From Clytia hemisphaerica (lineage: Eukaryota > Cnidaria > Hydrozoa > Leptothecata > Clytiidae), in NCBI GenBank assembly GCA_902728285.1, contig CACVBU010000693.1, positions 518,779 through 582,778 of the forward strand: a stretch of 64,000 nt of DNA, given 5' to 3'. A program made the translations under genes and the position numbers. Below, one piece after another: positions 13,540 to 27,400 of this stretch (the stretch's first letter is position 1; every line of letters starts with the position of its first letter). The notes under the pieces are model-generated. The model was given only the letters and a program-made list of their open reading frames with translations, had not been told where the DNA came from and did no database searches.

Positions 13540-15200
13540 AGTCATGGCTTGGTTCTACCAACAAAAAGGAAAAAGGATTCCATCTATATGGACTTGAGGG
13601 GTTGTGAACTTGTTATCCAAGAAGTCAAATGCCCAAATATAAAACTTATTCAACCTATAGAAGGATTAAAACTGTACGAAATGGCACCATTTCTGAGGAT
13701 TGATAATCCTACTGTCTGCTGTTTTGAACAGAACCATTAGTTTAGTTTGTTTTTCAATGCTGGTTTTGTAAGCAATTTTTTAATTTAGCCACAATATTTA
13801 GTTCTATTCCTTTAGGTAAACTGTCAGGGTTAAGGTTTTTTTAAATTATTGTACTGTAAATTAATTTGTACTTTATTGTTTATAGATTATTATTATTAAT
13901 TGCCAAATGCAAATATTACGGGATTTTTGAATAGCCAGTCAGTCATAATTTATCCTTTAGAATCAACAAAATACCTAAAACCGTCATGTATTTATTGGAA
14001 GCGAACTTTTTAAATCTTTTAACGGAATCTAAACTTTAGTCTCTATTTCTCATAAAAACCCTTTTTTCCTTATACTTCTTTTAGTAATTTTCAGTTTTTC
14101 AGACATACCATAACATACCCGAGATAAAAAACTATTTGGAGGAAATTAATTTTGGTGAATTTTGACAAAATCCAAAATCCATATTACGTATACAATCAGT
14201 CGGTACCACTACATGAAAAAGGCAACTATTGCTTTAGCGGGTAATATTTCCCGAGCGGGAAGGGAAAAGGAAACTGTTTCCAGATTGAAAATTTCATTAC
14301 TTTTCTTCGGTTTCCTGTTTTGGTCAAGTACTTTTCATCGTCCCCGAACGGGAAATAGAATTTTTGTAAACAAAGCAGATTTTTGTTTCCCGATCGAAAA
14401 AAAGTTTCCAAACAGGGAAGTTTTTAATTAGGAATGGGGAAAGTAGAATAAAGAAGCGATTACCCGGTGAATTTCTTAACTACCTGGTGAATATTATTTA
14501 TTTTCCTTCCTTTACAAGAGGGACAAGTTTTAAACTTTCCACATGCATTTCCGGAGTGCTCAGAGGCTACTTTCCCGTTCGGGAAATATTTCCCGTTAAG
14601 GCAATAGTTGCCTTTTCCCGACTGACAGTATGTCTGGAAAAAAAGTGAAAAGAATTTATATGATAAAAAATTCACACAATTATTACTCCAATAAACTAAA
14701 TTACAATGTGTTTTTTCGGACAATTGCAGTTCATTCTAAACTCTTGTGGATTTGGAAAGATTATCTAGTTTTCGATTTCAAAAGTTTCCCTTTCTTTTTA
14801 TATTTTTAACGGGCATAATATATAATGATAATGATATCTATATAATAGAAAATGCGTAAAAAAATTTCTTTTTTCTCGATTTATCAATTTTTATTAAACG
14901 ACAAAAAGCGAATACAAACAATCACGTGAAGCATGAAAATTAGAAAGTATATATCACTTCCAATATAACCAATGTTAAATATATTACACAATAAAAATAT
15001 GACAGTCACAAATCGAAATGAGGTATAATTCCAATATACTCCACAAAATGATAAAAGTCCACAGCTAGTCAATCGGTTGGTGCAACGTACCTCGTCTGTT
15101 AATGAAATTCACCTTAGACGAATATAGAGGAGATCGATTGATAATTTCGAATATCGGGGATTTGATGTGTTTGATATGTGTATTTTGAATTCGAAGATGT
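13540..15200. other. Convergent intergenic region between RIM-BP and PPIL4 3' ends
   Basis: AT-rich DNA with no credible coding exon. Apart from the MITE at 14,197-14,624, I see no structured feature. The two flanking genes converge here. Confidence 0.6.
14197..14624. mobile_element. MITE with CAGTCGG...AAAGGCAACTATTG TIRs
   Basis: The ends are inverted repeats: CAGTCGG then AAAAAGGCAACTATTGC..., continuing through AATATTTCCCG, mirrored at 14,570-14,624. The left arm carries a short extra segment (TACCACTACAT) between CAGTCGG and the rest. The core holds further short inverted motifs of TTTCCCG type. No coding capacity. Confidence 0.75.
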
Positions 15201-15206
15201 TTTATT
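15201..15206 (-). terminator. Poly(A) signal for PPIL4 (AATAAA on minus strand)
   Basis: TTTATT on the plus strand reads AATAAA on the minus strand, about 240 bp downstream of the PPIL4 stop. Confidence 0.45.
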
Positions 15207-15443
15207 TTAACAAAAATCCCTTCTAAATTTCTTTTCTACTGAAGGGAATTAACCATTAACGGATGAGACACACTACAGATTTCAAACTGTTCGGGAGATG
15301 ATTCGAAAACCGTTGAAGAATCCATCAAATGTCAATCAAATTTGTTATTTGTTTTGTAAAATATCCACTTTCATTAGATGGAAAATTTGTGCCTCGACCA
15401 ATGAAACTTGTTGACTTTTGTTTCAATCTTTCAATGAGATATC

Positions 15444-18400
15444 TCAATCACTATAACTATCATCACTACTCGAATATCTTCGCTCTTTCTTTTTCTTCGT
15501 CGACGAACTCGATGTCGTTGATTTCCTTCGAGGTGATGGCGACCGCGCGCGTTCTTTCTTACGATCGCGCGGGCGGTCGGATTCGGATGAAGATTGATCA
15601 CTAGAGGATGAAGTATTGTAACGTTTCTTCTTCTTTGTGGATGATGATGTGGTCGAAGTTTTCTTAGTCGACCTTTCAGGTGACTGAAAATGCAATAAGT
15701 AAATGAATAAAGAGATTGATAAAATGCTTAACCTGCTCAATATAATTGGTGAAGCAACTCGATCAAGCTACAGAGAATACCATGATATAGGTGTGTCAGC
15801 AACCTAACCACAGACCATCACCTTAAAGATATTCTTCTTTATGATGTAGAAAGGAGGTGCGTCTGTATGCTAACGAAGCAGAATTAACAAAACAAGTTGT
15901 GATCGGGCGCACTGATTAAGCTATTATGAATACATTTTAACGCTAGGATCACCCTCTCTTGAACTTACTTTTCGATAGTCTTCAGTATCACTTCCACTGC
16001 TGTACTTGGTCGTTCTCTTTTTCGCCGATGTCGATGATGATGAGATAGTTTTGCTGCTGTTTCTGTTGTTAGAAGGTTTAGTGGTTGAAGAAGTTTCTCG
16101 TTTTCTGTGAGATGATGATTTGTCATCCAGATCACTAACATCTTCGTCACTGCTATACCTGGAGAATGATACATATTCTGTTATAAATGACCTAGATTTT
16201 AGGTTTTAGTTGCTTAGCATTCTAGCACATTTACTGGTAAATCTTCTAAGAAACATCTTTAATATTATACCGTTAACAATAATTATGTTATCTAAAAAGC
16301 TTTTGGCGGGTTTCAGTGCTCGAGCACCGCCCTCACCCTTGGCCGGAAATTATGACCTCGTCTAGAATAACCCAATAATAAGGACAATACTGAAGCGAAC
16401 TTTTTTGTGTATTATGTGTGATAAGTGGATATACCTCGATTTTTTCTTTTGGGAGGTGGATTTCTTTTGCTGCTTGTAATCTTTTTCTGGAGTATATCTT
16501 CTCTCCTCTTTTCGATTCTTCTTACTCAAAGACGCCGACGTTGTTGTTGTTTTACTACGAGACTTTTTGTCATCCTCTGAGACATCGTCATCACTGGAGC
16601 TATCGTGTCGTTTCTTACGCCGAGTGTCTTTAGAAGCAGAAGTTGAAGAAACCGGTTTTCGTTTGTTCCGTTTCTCATCATAAGAATCATAATCACTTTC
16701 GTTTTCACTTGATGAATATTTCGATCGTTTCTTAACAACCTTTTTAGTGTCCTTTTTCTCATCGCTCAATCTTTGTTTTGGTTTAGCTTTTGGTTTCGGT
16801 CTCTCGTCATCCGGCGAATACCGACTTTTCGAATACGACCTTCGATCGGTGCTTTTCTTCTCACTTATCGTACTTTTCTTTAATTTCTTCATCAAAGAGT
16901 CATCATAATCGCCGTCGCTCTCGGGAGCAGCTTTTCGTTTATCGCCTTTCTGTTTCCGTGATGAACGATCGAGTGACGACTCTTTACGATTGCGAGTCTT
17001 TTTACGACTGTCATCTTCTCTCGATGACGATCGCCGACGCTCCTTTTTCTCGGCGATGCGACTTTTACTTTTCGGCGTATCACGTCTAGCAGGTTCGGGA
17101 CTAGATGATCTGTCATCTCTTTTCGGCTTCTTAGGCAGTAATTTCTTCTCCTTTCGTCTTTCATCAGGAGATACATTCTTTGAGCGACGTTTCTCAAATG
17201 ATGCATCTCTCTGAAGTTCCTCCGCCGAGGAGTCTCGATCACGACGACTTTTTGTACTTTGCCGACGACTTTTGTCGGCAGACACATCTTTACGCTTGCG
17301 ATTATCAGGAGTCGCGTCTTTTCTTCGTCGGACATTAGGCGATGGCGAACGCGAAGGAGAGCGAGAATCGAGACTGGATAATGAACCACGGCGTTTTTTT
17401 CTTTGCTTTTCAGCAGCTAAAGCTAATGAAAGGAAAGGATTACAATATGATGAAAAATGAACCAAAATAAAATAGTACATAGCAGAAAACTTCTTTGAAA
17501 ACGTCTATTATGTTTGTATTTAAGACACGGGTGGTCAGTAAGTAGATCTAATATAACATGAAGAAAGCAATACAGAGCTGTTGATGAAGGCTAAAACCCA
17601 CCTTTCCAAAAGAAAATGTTTAACAACTGAACCCAAAACTAGCGAAACAAATCCAAAGAAAAAATATATACGACAAAATCAATGGTAAAGATCATTGATG
17701 GAAATAGCAAAAACATACAGACATTTGCCTGTGCATAACTTAAACAACATAAAACAACTCTTTAAACAAAACATTGGGCTGTTCCTAAAATTTCCATACA
17801 GGGGGGTGGACGAACCTTTTCAAGTGAAAACAAATTTCTTGGAAAAGTGTGGGGGGTATCTACACTACATGGAAAATGGCAAAATTTGCAAAAGAACCCT
17901 TGAAAAAAACTCCTTCTATGTCTTAAAGTGAAGGTGGACGAACTAAAATCAGTTGTTCACCCCCTGGAAATTCAAGAATAACTCGTCCACCCCCTGTATG
18001 ACCATAAAATAAAATGGAATGGCCCATTCAAATCCTTACTTTTCTTGACACGTTTTCTGTCGTTTTCCGAATCACTCTCTTCAGAGTGTTCACGTTTATT
18101 TCGTGATTTATCGTGACCGCGTGACGATAAGGGTTTTTCCTTACGTTTGTCGTACTTCTTTTTGGCATCTTTGACTTTTTCCACTTCTTTGGCTTTTTCC
18201 ACTTCTTTGTCAAAAACCATTGAATATCTATGGCAAGAAAGTTATAAAAGAATTTGACCAAAATGCTGTGGCATTCGACATTCAAGGATACCAATCTGCC
18301 TACCATGCTCTACTCTTTACTTATTGGTTGGTCTCAGGTATCACAACTAAAAGTCAGTTTCTGCTGCATCTAGATTAAAGGGCCAACTTACAGAATGGGG

Positions 18401-21400
18401 ACATTAAAAGAAAATGTCTTGTTTATGTTACCTGTCTTCTTTACCCCCGTCTTTCAATTTCAATTTCGGTTTTTCATCCGGTTCCTTGGTACCATATTTC
18501 GAGGTTGCTGTAACAAAGAGAATGTTGTGTTGAAGACGTTACACAGTGTCGCTGACCTGTGGAATCATTTAACCACCCAGTACACTTTTTAAGAATGATT
18601 GGCATAAAACAAGGCAGACCCAGAGAACAGATCAAAACCAATCATATACCAGGTAATGAAGAAGTACCGAGTATCAGTCAAAATTTACCAGTCCTTTTTT
18701 GTGATGTTTATGCCGTAATATTTTATATGGAAGCATACCAAAAAGATCAGGTGTTTGCCACTTAATTTGAATTTAAACAATACTAGTGGCAAACGTCCCG
18801 GATGTTTCAGGTGTTTCCATATTGAACATTACATCAAGATAATCATCAATTAAAAAGTAAATGAAGTAAATTCTAAGTACCTTGTCTATGGTGTTTTTGT
18901 ATTTTGGCCATGGATTGACAAAAGTCCACGTGTATTCTCCGATCATCGATCAAAACGTTATCCATCTTGAAGTAGGCTTTTTCACACGATTCGATCTGAA
19001 AAGTTGACCGAAATTATGTTTAGTACATGCAAGATAAAGTGGTCAAATATTCTTAGAGCAGTGACTAAATAGTTCCTCTGATATATTCTTCCCTGTTTAA
19101 GATTTTGTTTGGAAGGATCAGTCGCAATAGTAACGTGACTGTTGATGATTTATGAGTTTGTTTTTTTTACCTCTTTAAACTCGACGAATCCATAGCAAAG
19201 AGAATCTTCCGTCTTTTTGTCTTTAATAATCTCGCAACTGAAAAATGGAGAGAAAATTTTTTTATCAGATTACAATACAAAAACTGCTGTGTGGGGGGAT
19301 TCTGCACGCTATACTTTAGCCTAGAGAAAACAGTAACTTGCGTCGAATTAATTTCAAATTCCCTGTCTAATCTACGTCACTTGAATACCTGCTAAATTGT
19401 GACGTAAAAAGCGAAACTGACGTCAAATATTTTTTTTCAAAAGATTTTAGCAAAAAAGTTGCACGAAAAACTTTAATTATCTATTTGAAATCTTTCAGTA
19501 AGCACGTCCTTGTAATTCTGAAAGATAATTTGTGAATTTGTTGTTGAAATAAGTTTGCAAAATGTTGAATATAAGTAAAATGATGAATACCCAAGAGGTA
19601 TTTGATGTTCCCGATATCGGGGAAATCGGAATAAAAAATGCAACAGTCGGAAAACTGCGTCAAGAATGTCGAGATCTTTTCTTATCTGAGAAGTATGTCA
19701 GTTTTCAGTTGACTGAATGTCAACGAGAAAAAGACACATTGATCTGTGAGGTTGATCTGATGGAGAGATTGTTGAAAGAAAGACAAGACAAAAATGAAGA
19801 AGAACAAACAAGATTGGTTGAACGATATGAAAGTCAATTCGAAAAACTTCGCGCTGAATGTCAACTACAAAGGAACCTTATGGAACCTTTGGAGAAGCAA
19901 ATCAATGAATTGACTCTTCGCGAAGGACAATTAATCAAACAAATTTCTGATAAAGAAATTACAAGTAGCCAACAGAAAATGTTGTTAGACTCCACCCGTA
20001 AAGAAATGGAGAAAATCAAAATCAAACTTGCCGGTACCGAACACGAGCTGAAAGAACAGAATCAAAAGTGTTTCAACCAAGAGCAAGAGATTTTCGATTT
20101 GTCTTCCAAAATCAAGATGGCTGCTCAAATTCAAGAACAACAATCGGCACAAGCGTTGAGTGTCGTCAAATCCAAATTCGAAATGGATCTTCAAGAGATG
20201 AAATTATTATTGGTTAATAAAGATGTTTTCATCAAAGAGAAAGAGGGAGAGCTGATCAAATTGCAAGCAGCAATGCAGGAGGAGAGCCGTAAGGTGACCC
20301 AAATGACTGAAGCTGTCAGCAAAAATGAAAAGCTCGATCTTGACTATCAGAAAATGAAACTCAAATACCGAGAAGTAAAACTGTCCGAGAAAGAACGATC
20401 TCGGCAATTGGCGGACGCGAAAAACGAGAATAAGAAGTTATCGAAGAAATATGAAGATCTGAAAAAGAAGAATGTTTCCCTTTCGGCAGAAGACAAGGAA
20501 ACATTGCGTTTGACCCGCCGAGAGAATTTGGATTTGAAATCCAAACACGCCATCCAAGAGCAAACACTTCGTCATGAGATTCAGAAGCTAAAAGAGGGAA
20601 ATAAGAAGCTGGATAAGAAAAACGTGAAGTTGGAACGCAAGTTGAGATATTCTCGTGAAAAGTTTGTTTCTTCGGATGAGGAAAATGAAAAATATCGATC
20701 GCTGGAGAAAGAAAACAAGGTAAGAAGCATATAGTGTGAAATCAAATAAATCAAATTCTCACAGCACCCTTTTTTAAATAAAACGATCAAAGTCGTGTTT
20801 CAAAAAGTTAAAAAGGGAGTCTTTTACAAACGCCTTACTGTCCAGGAAATCTGAAATGCTTCGTTTAATATTTGAATGAGCAGCCTGGTAAGCAACTTTT
20901 TCCCTGTATTCCAAAAGATCTTCGTAACTCCTGCCCTGAGAGACCTAATTAGGGGTTGGTTATAAAAAGGTGTGAAGTTCCCCGTTAAAAGTTCTATTAG
21001 AAAGTGCGCTATCAGGTTCTAACGCTGAAGTTGTAATGTTTTCTTTAGAAATTGAAGGAAGCAAAATCGAATTTTCAAAATGAAATCGAAGATCTTCGCA
21101 AGGAGAAAAAGCGATTGAAAGAAGAACTCAGAGAAAAAGAATGCGAAAAAGAAAACGTTGTGAAATCAATGCAAAGCAAAATTGACCAACTCACCAAAGA
21201 GCTGACAGAACAAAAAGGGAAAATTTGTCAGGAGAGCTCTACAACAGTAACAAAAGAACCGGCAGCCGCAGAATATTCTTACGAAGATGACTTTGAAGAA
21301 GAATCAATTGCTTCTTCAGCCGGCGAAAGTGAAAAAGAAGAACCATCTCATGTGGAAGAAATCGCTTCTATTTCTCCTCCTTCTGCTGCTACTAGCAACA

Positions 21401-24400
21401 AGTATGATGACGATACGTTTGAAGATGCTAGCATTGCAGAAAGCGTCAAATGTAAGTAATGAAGAGGAGACTCGATCTATATACTAGACTTTAGGGATTG
21501 TCATTTAGATGTTATGTTTTCTGTGTTACTTTTAGCTGGAATTTTTGGACCGTGGTTTTGAGTAGATTTGAGATGAAAATGCGTGTACCACACATTAACA
21601 TTTCCCTACATCATCGAATACATCTTCAAGCATGGAGGTAATAAGAAATAGATGGAGAATAAATGACTCGGTAATGGCCTAAGTTATCGTTAAATTCTTT
21701 TATATTTTCATTCAAATCGGTTTTCTTTGATTTACTATCATTGGAAGCAAAAAAATCCGAAATGTAAATTTATAAGAACAGAAGTGAGAATGTTATCCTG
21801 ATTGAAATAAACATTTTATGCAAAAGGTTCTTGTTCAAACGCGATACAAAAATAATTTTCTCGTAGTAAGGTTACAATAGTTCTATGATTTCATATCGAT
21901 GTATTTTTGGGCAAACATATTGCTAATTTTGAGAGTTTCAGCACATTTTCCTTGAAATTTTCTTCATTAGAAATCTTTACGTCTAAAAGGGAGGGGGCTT
22001 TCAAATTCTGATGGATGATTAATTTAAAGGTTACCTAATCGTAATATAGATTTTTTTTTAAATCTATCGATGATTTTATGAGAGGGGCCCTTAAAAATAT
22101 AGGATTTTGTGCTTGTTCCGGTAAGCTTTTTCTCATTTTGATCAACAAAGCTATTGTCTCACAATAGAGCTGTTAAAAATCCAACACCTTTTTATTCAGT
22201 TTTTTATGAACTTAGATATTCCCATGAGTGCACAAAAAATTGATCACTTTTTCCCATTGCAACCAAGGAGCCGTTTGCTTCCGAAGATTAGGTACAATGA
22301 AATAAAAGTCATTTATTCTCCATCTATTTCTTATTACCTCCATGCTTCAAGGAAGGTTACATTACAATGTAGGTTTCTGACGTTTGAACTTATTTTTTTT
22401 TTCTTTGCAGCTGACGCTCGCTTCGATGGTGACGAAGGTGAAATTTGTGAAGAATCCGTTGCTGACATCATCGAATCCGATGACGAATCCCAAAGATCCG
22501 ATCTCTTCTTCGGGGATAGAAACAACAAATTTGGAAACATTAGCTTTGGAGTTCCACAAGTTTCAAGTGTCGAGGAGGTGATTGTCGATGCACCCGTAAA
22601 AACACCCGTCACACAATTCGAAGCACCCTCTGCTCGATTCGAAGCACCAGCTTCTCGAGTCAAATCACCGATCGCTCGCGATGAAATTATGATAGAGGAT
22701 GTCACAACACCAGTTCTCCGTGCAGAATCGCCACCTTTGATGCTGGCAAAGACGCCTTCATCTTTGCTTTTCAATCAAGAAAAAGCCATGACTCCATTGA
22801 ACAATGTATCATCATTGAATGCTAACAAAAATGTCAAAGCCGGTAAGCCTTCAAAAGCAACCAAAGTAAAAACTACTGGACAAATTAATGCAGCCGATAT
22901 CTTCGGCAACGGAAAGTCAAAAAAATCTGGAAAGAAGAAGAACCTTGTCGGCGAATCGATCTCAGCTGCCGATATTTTTGGATCTGCACCCTCATTGAAG
23001 CCAAAGAAAGGCAAGAAAAACAAGAAAGCTCCTAAAGCGAGCAACAACCTCTCTGCTACCGATATCTTTGGCGCTCCACCATCAGCCAAATTGAACAGGA
23101 AACAAAGCAAAGACATGAACCGAGATATCAATTCCATCCTCGGAGATTTGTAAACTTAGTAGCATTAAGAGATAGACACGTGGCAAGAAAATGAAAATGT
23201 GATAGAATGATCGTCAGCTTGGAGAGTCGCTAGTTAGAAGACCTTTGTAAATAATTGTTTTTTATCCTCTGTGTCAAAATATAAAAATTCATCATCAAAA
23301 TAATGCATGAATATTTTGTAGACAACAAGTGATACTTTTATGGACCTACCTGGATATGCATTTAACACATTTATAATTGATATCTACGTGACGTGACCAT
23401 TAAACAATCATTCAGAACACAAATATTGACGATCTATTAAAATTAGTCATTTGTTTCTTATAAAAAAACATTTAGAAACTAAAATTTCATGTTCTTGAAA
23501 TATTCTTTCATATTCAAGACTTCGTGAGCAAAAAAACATCCATCCCGTCAATAAAATGACCAATTTGGCTAAGAACATTAATTTATGCTTATTAATAGTG
23601 ATTCTTAGGGATAGAGATGCGTTTTTTGAGCTGAAAAATTATTTTTTACAAAAATCTGCTTGAGCCATCTTTTACCTAATTTTATGCAAAAAAACAATGA
23701 TCCAATATTTCACAAAGTCCAAAAAACTCTTTTTTTGGCTGTTTTTTAGCTGAAATTTACCCCAAAAATTTTTTCTCAAAAATCGAGCTCCGTAACATTC
23801 GAGGGTTTATAGTTATGCATCTTTGTGCAAAAAAATCATAAAGAATAAAACAGCCAATTTCGAGAAAAGCTAATACCTAAGTTATTGATAATGTGTTTAT
23901 AAAAAAATATCGAATTTGGCCAGTTTTTCTATAAAATCACGCCAAGCAACCAAAATTTTATGTCTAAACACAAATATTCTTTAAAAGTAAGCCCTCATGA
24001 GCAAAAAAAACATCTATCTCATAAAAAAATTGAGTAATTTGACTAAGATGCAATTTTTAACAAAGTCCAAAAAACCCGTTTTTTAGCCGTTTTTTAGCCC
24101 AAATTTGCTCAAAAACATTTTTTTTCAAAATTCGGGCTCCGTCACATTCGAGGGTTTATAGTTATGCATCTTTGTGCAAAAAATCATAAACAATGAAAAA
24201 GCCTTTCTCGAGAAAAGCTAATACCTAAGTAATTGATAATGTGCTTATAAAGAAATATCGAATTTGGCCAGTTTTTCCATAAAAACACGCCAAGCAAACA
24301 AAATTTCCTGTCTAAACACACGTATTCTTCAAAAGTAAGCCCTCATGAGCAAAAAAAACATCTACCTCATAAAAAAAATTGAGTAATTTGACTAAGAACA

Positions 24401-27400
24401 TTGATGTATGCTTATTAATAGTGATTCTTATAGATAAACATGCGTTTTTTGAGCCAACAAAGTTTTTTTGCGAAAATCTGCTTGAGCCATCTTTAACCTA
24501 TGATGGTACCCTACTTTCATGCAAAAAATCAGAAAAAATTAATGATCCAATTTTTCACAAAGTCCAAAATACCCATTTTTTAGCCGTTTTTTGGCCCAAA
24601 TTTGCCTAAAAATTTTTTTTTTCGAAAATCGGGCTCCGTCACATTTGAGGGTTTATAGCTACACATCTTTGTGCGAAAAATCAGAAAAAACTAATGAACC
24701 AATCTCGAGAAAAGTTGGTAACGAACGAACGAACGAACGAACAAACGAACGAACGAACAGAGGTTAATTTATAGGACCTTCACCGGGGTAGGTCCAAAAA
24801 AACAACAAATTAAATTGGCCTCGCCTAAGATAAACTATAATATGTTTTCTTTTAGAAACCGGGTTGGAAAGAAGGGTCGAGTAAGTTTTCCATGTTGGCA
24901 ATTTAGAGAGAATTCCATCGCTAAATACAACAAATATTAAAGATTTATAAGGAAGTAGGAAAATAGGCACGTTCAATTTTTAAATTAAAGTTTTGATATG
25001 AGTTGTTCACCAAATAGAGCACTTGCTGTGAAACAAGGGGGCGGTGTATCATTCAGAAGGAAGGAAAAGTTCATAAACATAACCAATATTAAATTTCTTC
25101 GTTTTGTTGACGAAGCAAATGATTTAATTTGAATATTTTGTCGAGGGAATATATTGGTAACGTAAAATCGGTTGCAGTCGAAATGCTTATTATCGACGAA
25201 TATACAGCTGGGATACCTATCCAGTCAACTATCTCTTATTCGAACCTCCATGACTAGAACCTCTCTGTCATTCGAACTAAATAATTCGTTCCCTCAGGTG
25301 CTGAGTCTTTCTCTAGTTCCAAGAGAATTCTTGGTCCCTTGAAAATCGACTTAAAGAGAGCGAACTGTACTCGCACAAGTCCCCAAATATGACATGATTC
25401 CTTTAGACCACATGTATACTGATTGCGTCAAATGAAGTCAGAGAAACACAGCAACGAACTCGGGCCTCCTTTTTTTAAACAATAGCGAGTTTATGTATTT
25501 ACAATTTTGAGGATAGCGTAGCGAATGAAACGATTTGGAGCAATCCGAGGTTCTGACCCGCAAATTCGAGGGTGGTAAAGATGCTGATTTACCATCATCC
25601 ACAGTCAACCAGGATCTTCGTCACAGAAAAACACACAAATGGCACTCGCTAACCTAGCCACCAAATAGGATGAAAGTCGAATTTCAACAAGAAATCATAC
25701 GCGTAGGTTAGCACAAAAGTTTCCCGTTGCACAAGTTTGTCGTGTTAATTGGAAGCATAAAGACGTCGTTAATGGTGGTCTTATTGCATGCAATTAGATT
25801 TTGCAAGAGGATGTCCTAGAGCTGTGTAAAAATAAAATTGGCTTTAATTTTAATTTTTGCTAATGAGCGCATAAATGCATAATTTCAGATTGAAGTAATT
25901 GATAAGCACGTAACAATTGGATAATTGATTTGCTAACTAAAAATTTTGCCTCGTCTACTATTAAGATTTGCATCGTCGTTCAACTCGGTAACTTGTTCCA
26001 ACAACTTACATTAATACAACTTACGACTGAAAAAAGAACTAAAACCCACCATAAAGTGGGGGGCGTGGGGTTTTTCGGAATTGCGGAAATCGACTCTTTT
26101 TCCTACGGAAATTCGGTAATCAGGCAAAATTCCTTCGGGTTTTCGGAATTCTGAAATTGTTTCGGTATCGGAAATCCATGAATTTTTGCTTCCAAATTTC
26201 GGTATTTTAAAGTTTTTATCCCCTTTTTTCGGAATTCATACATGAAAAATCAAATTTGATGAAAACTTAGTCAGAACGAAGAAAAATACCCATAAAAATC
26301 GGTATTGGGATTGCAAGTATTTTTTTACGGAATTTCGGAAATTTTGGCAAAATTATTCGGTATTTCGAAAATCGCCCCATAAAGAAAACCAGAGTTTGAT
26401 TCTCAAATTTATTCATTTGGAGGGTCCGAAAGACTTGAAACTTTTTGTATCAGAAATAATTTTGAATTCAATATTTACTTCTTATGGTAGTAAAGTTGAA
26501 CACATCCTTACTGTTTTATATTGCCGTTTAAAAATTGAATTATTCACTAAGCTGCTGGTATCCTCTGAAAAAATCATCGTTCTTGTCGAATTTCTGCGAT
26601 TCAAACCGAAATGGAGAAACTTAAGGCGATCTTGTTAGTATCGTCGAAGAGTCCTTTTACACAGATTTCTAAATGAGGTCCGGAATAGATATTGACAACA
26701 GCAAAATATATCGTTTCACACGGGACAGATAGACAACCAATTCCATTTAATCTTTTCTATTTCCATTGGTTCATTCAAGACCTATATTTGCAATATCAAA
26801 ATCTGCCGAAAATATAGATTTTTTGAGAAGGAAAAGCTATTATTATGCTACTACGTATTTCCGAAGAAAAAATATTGTGGAGTTAATGACCCACTCAATA
26901 AGCTAATCAAAATTGCAATAATTGATTACCGGTGTAGAAAAAAATTAAAAACTTAACTTTTGCGAGGACTTATTTTTCCGAGCAAGCAGTTTTTTAATGA
27001 TTTTGGTGAAAGGTTTCTCCGGCAAATTTTGCCAAAATTGGTTTCTAAGTAATTTTTGATACCAGAATTCATTTATTTCTCTGCCTTTTACAAAAAATAT
27101 CTTTGATAGAAATCTAATCTTAATTATTTTCTTGAGAAACCAAACAGCTTAAAAAATAAAACTTTTGATCTAATGAATCATAGTTTCATAAATGAATTTG
27201 ACTTGATATCAAGATTCGCGACATGATTTCTTTAAAAAATAATACAAAGACACACATATAGGGCTCAGGGTATTCTGGTCAGAAGAGATCAACTCGACTA
27301 CACCCGAAATCTTATCAGTTACGCAATTCTTTTTTATAATGTCATCGGTCTTTCGTCCATAAATACACGAGGAAGGAAAACACAAAACCAATCGAGTTAA

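Noticed and set aside
16526-17460. Several open frames on both strands across the PPIL4 RS exon
   Set aside because: They are shadows of the Ser/Arg/Lys-rich coding frame, whose codon bias leaves other frames open.
23342-24795. CRISPR-like repeat array
   Set aside because: The repeats are long, diverged monomers in a eukaryotic intron with no uniform spacer pattern.
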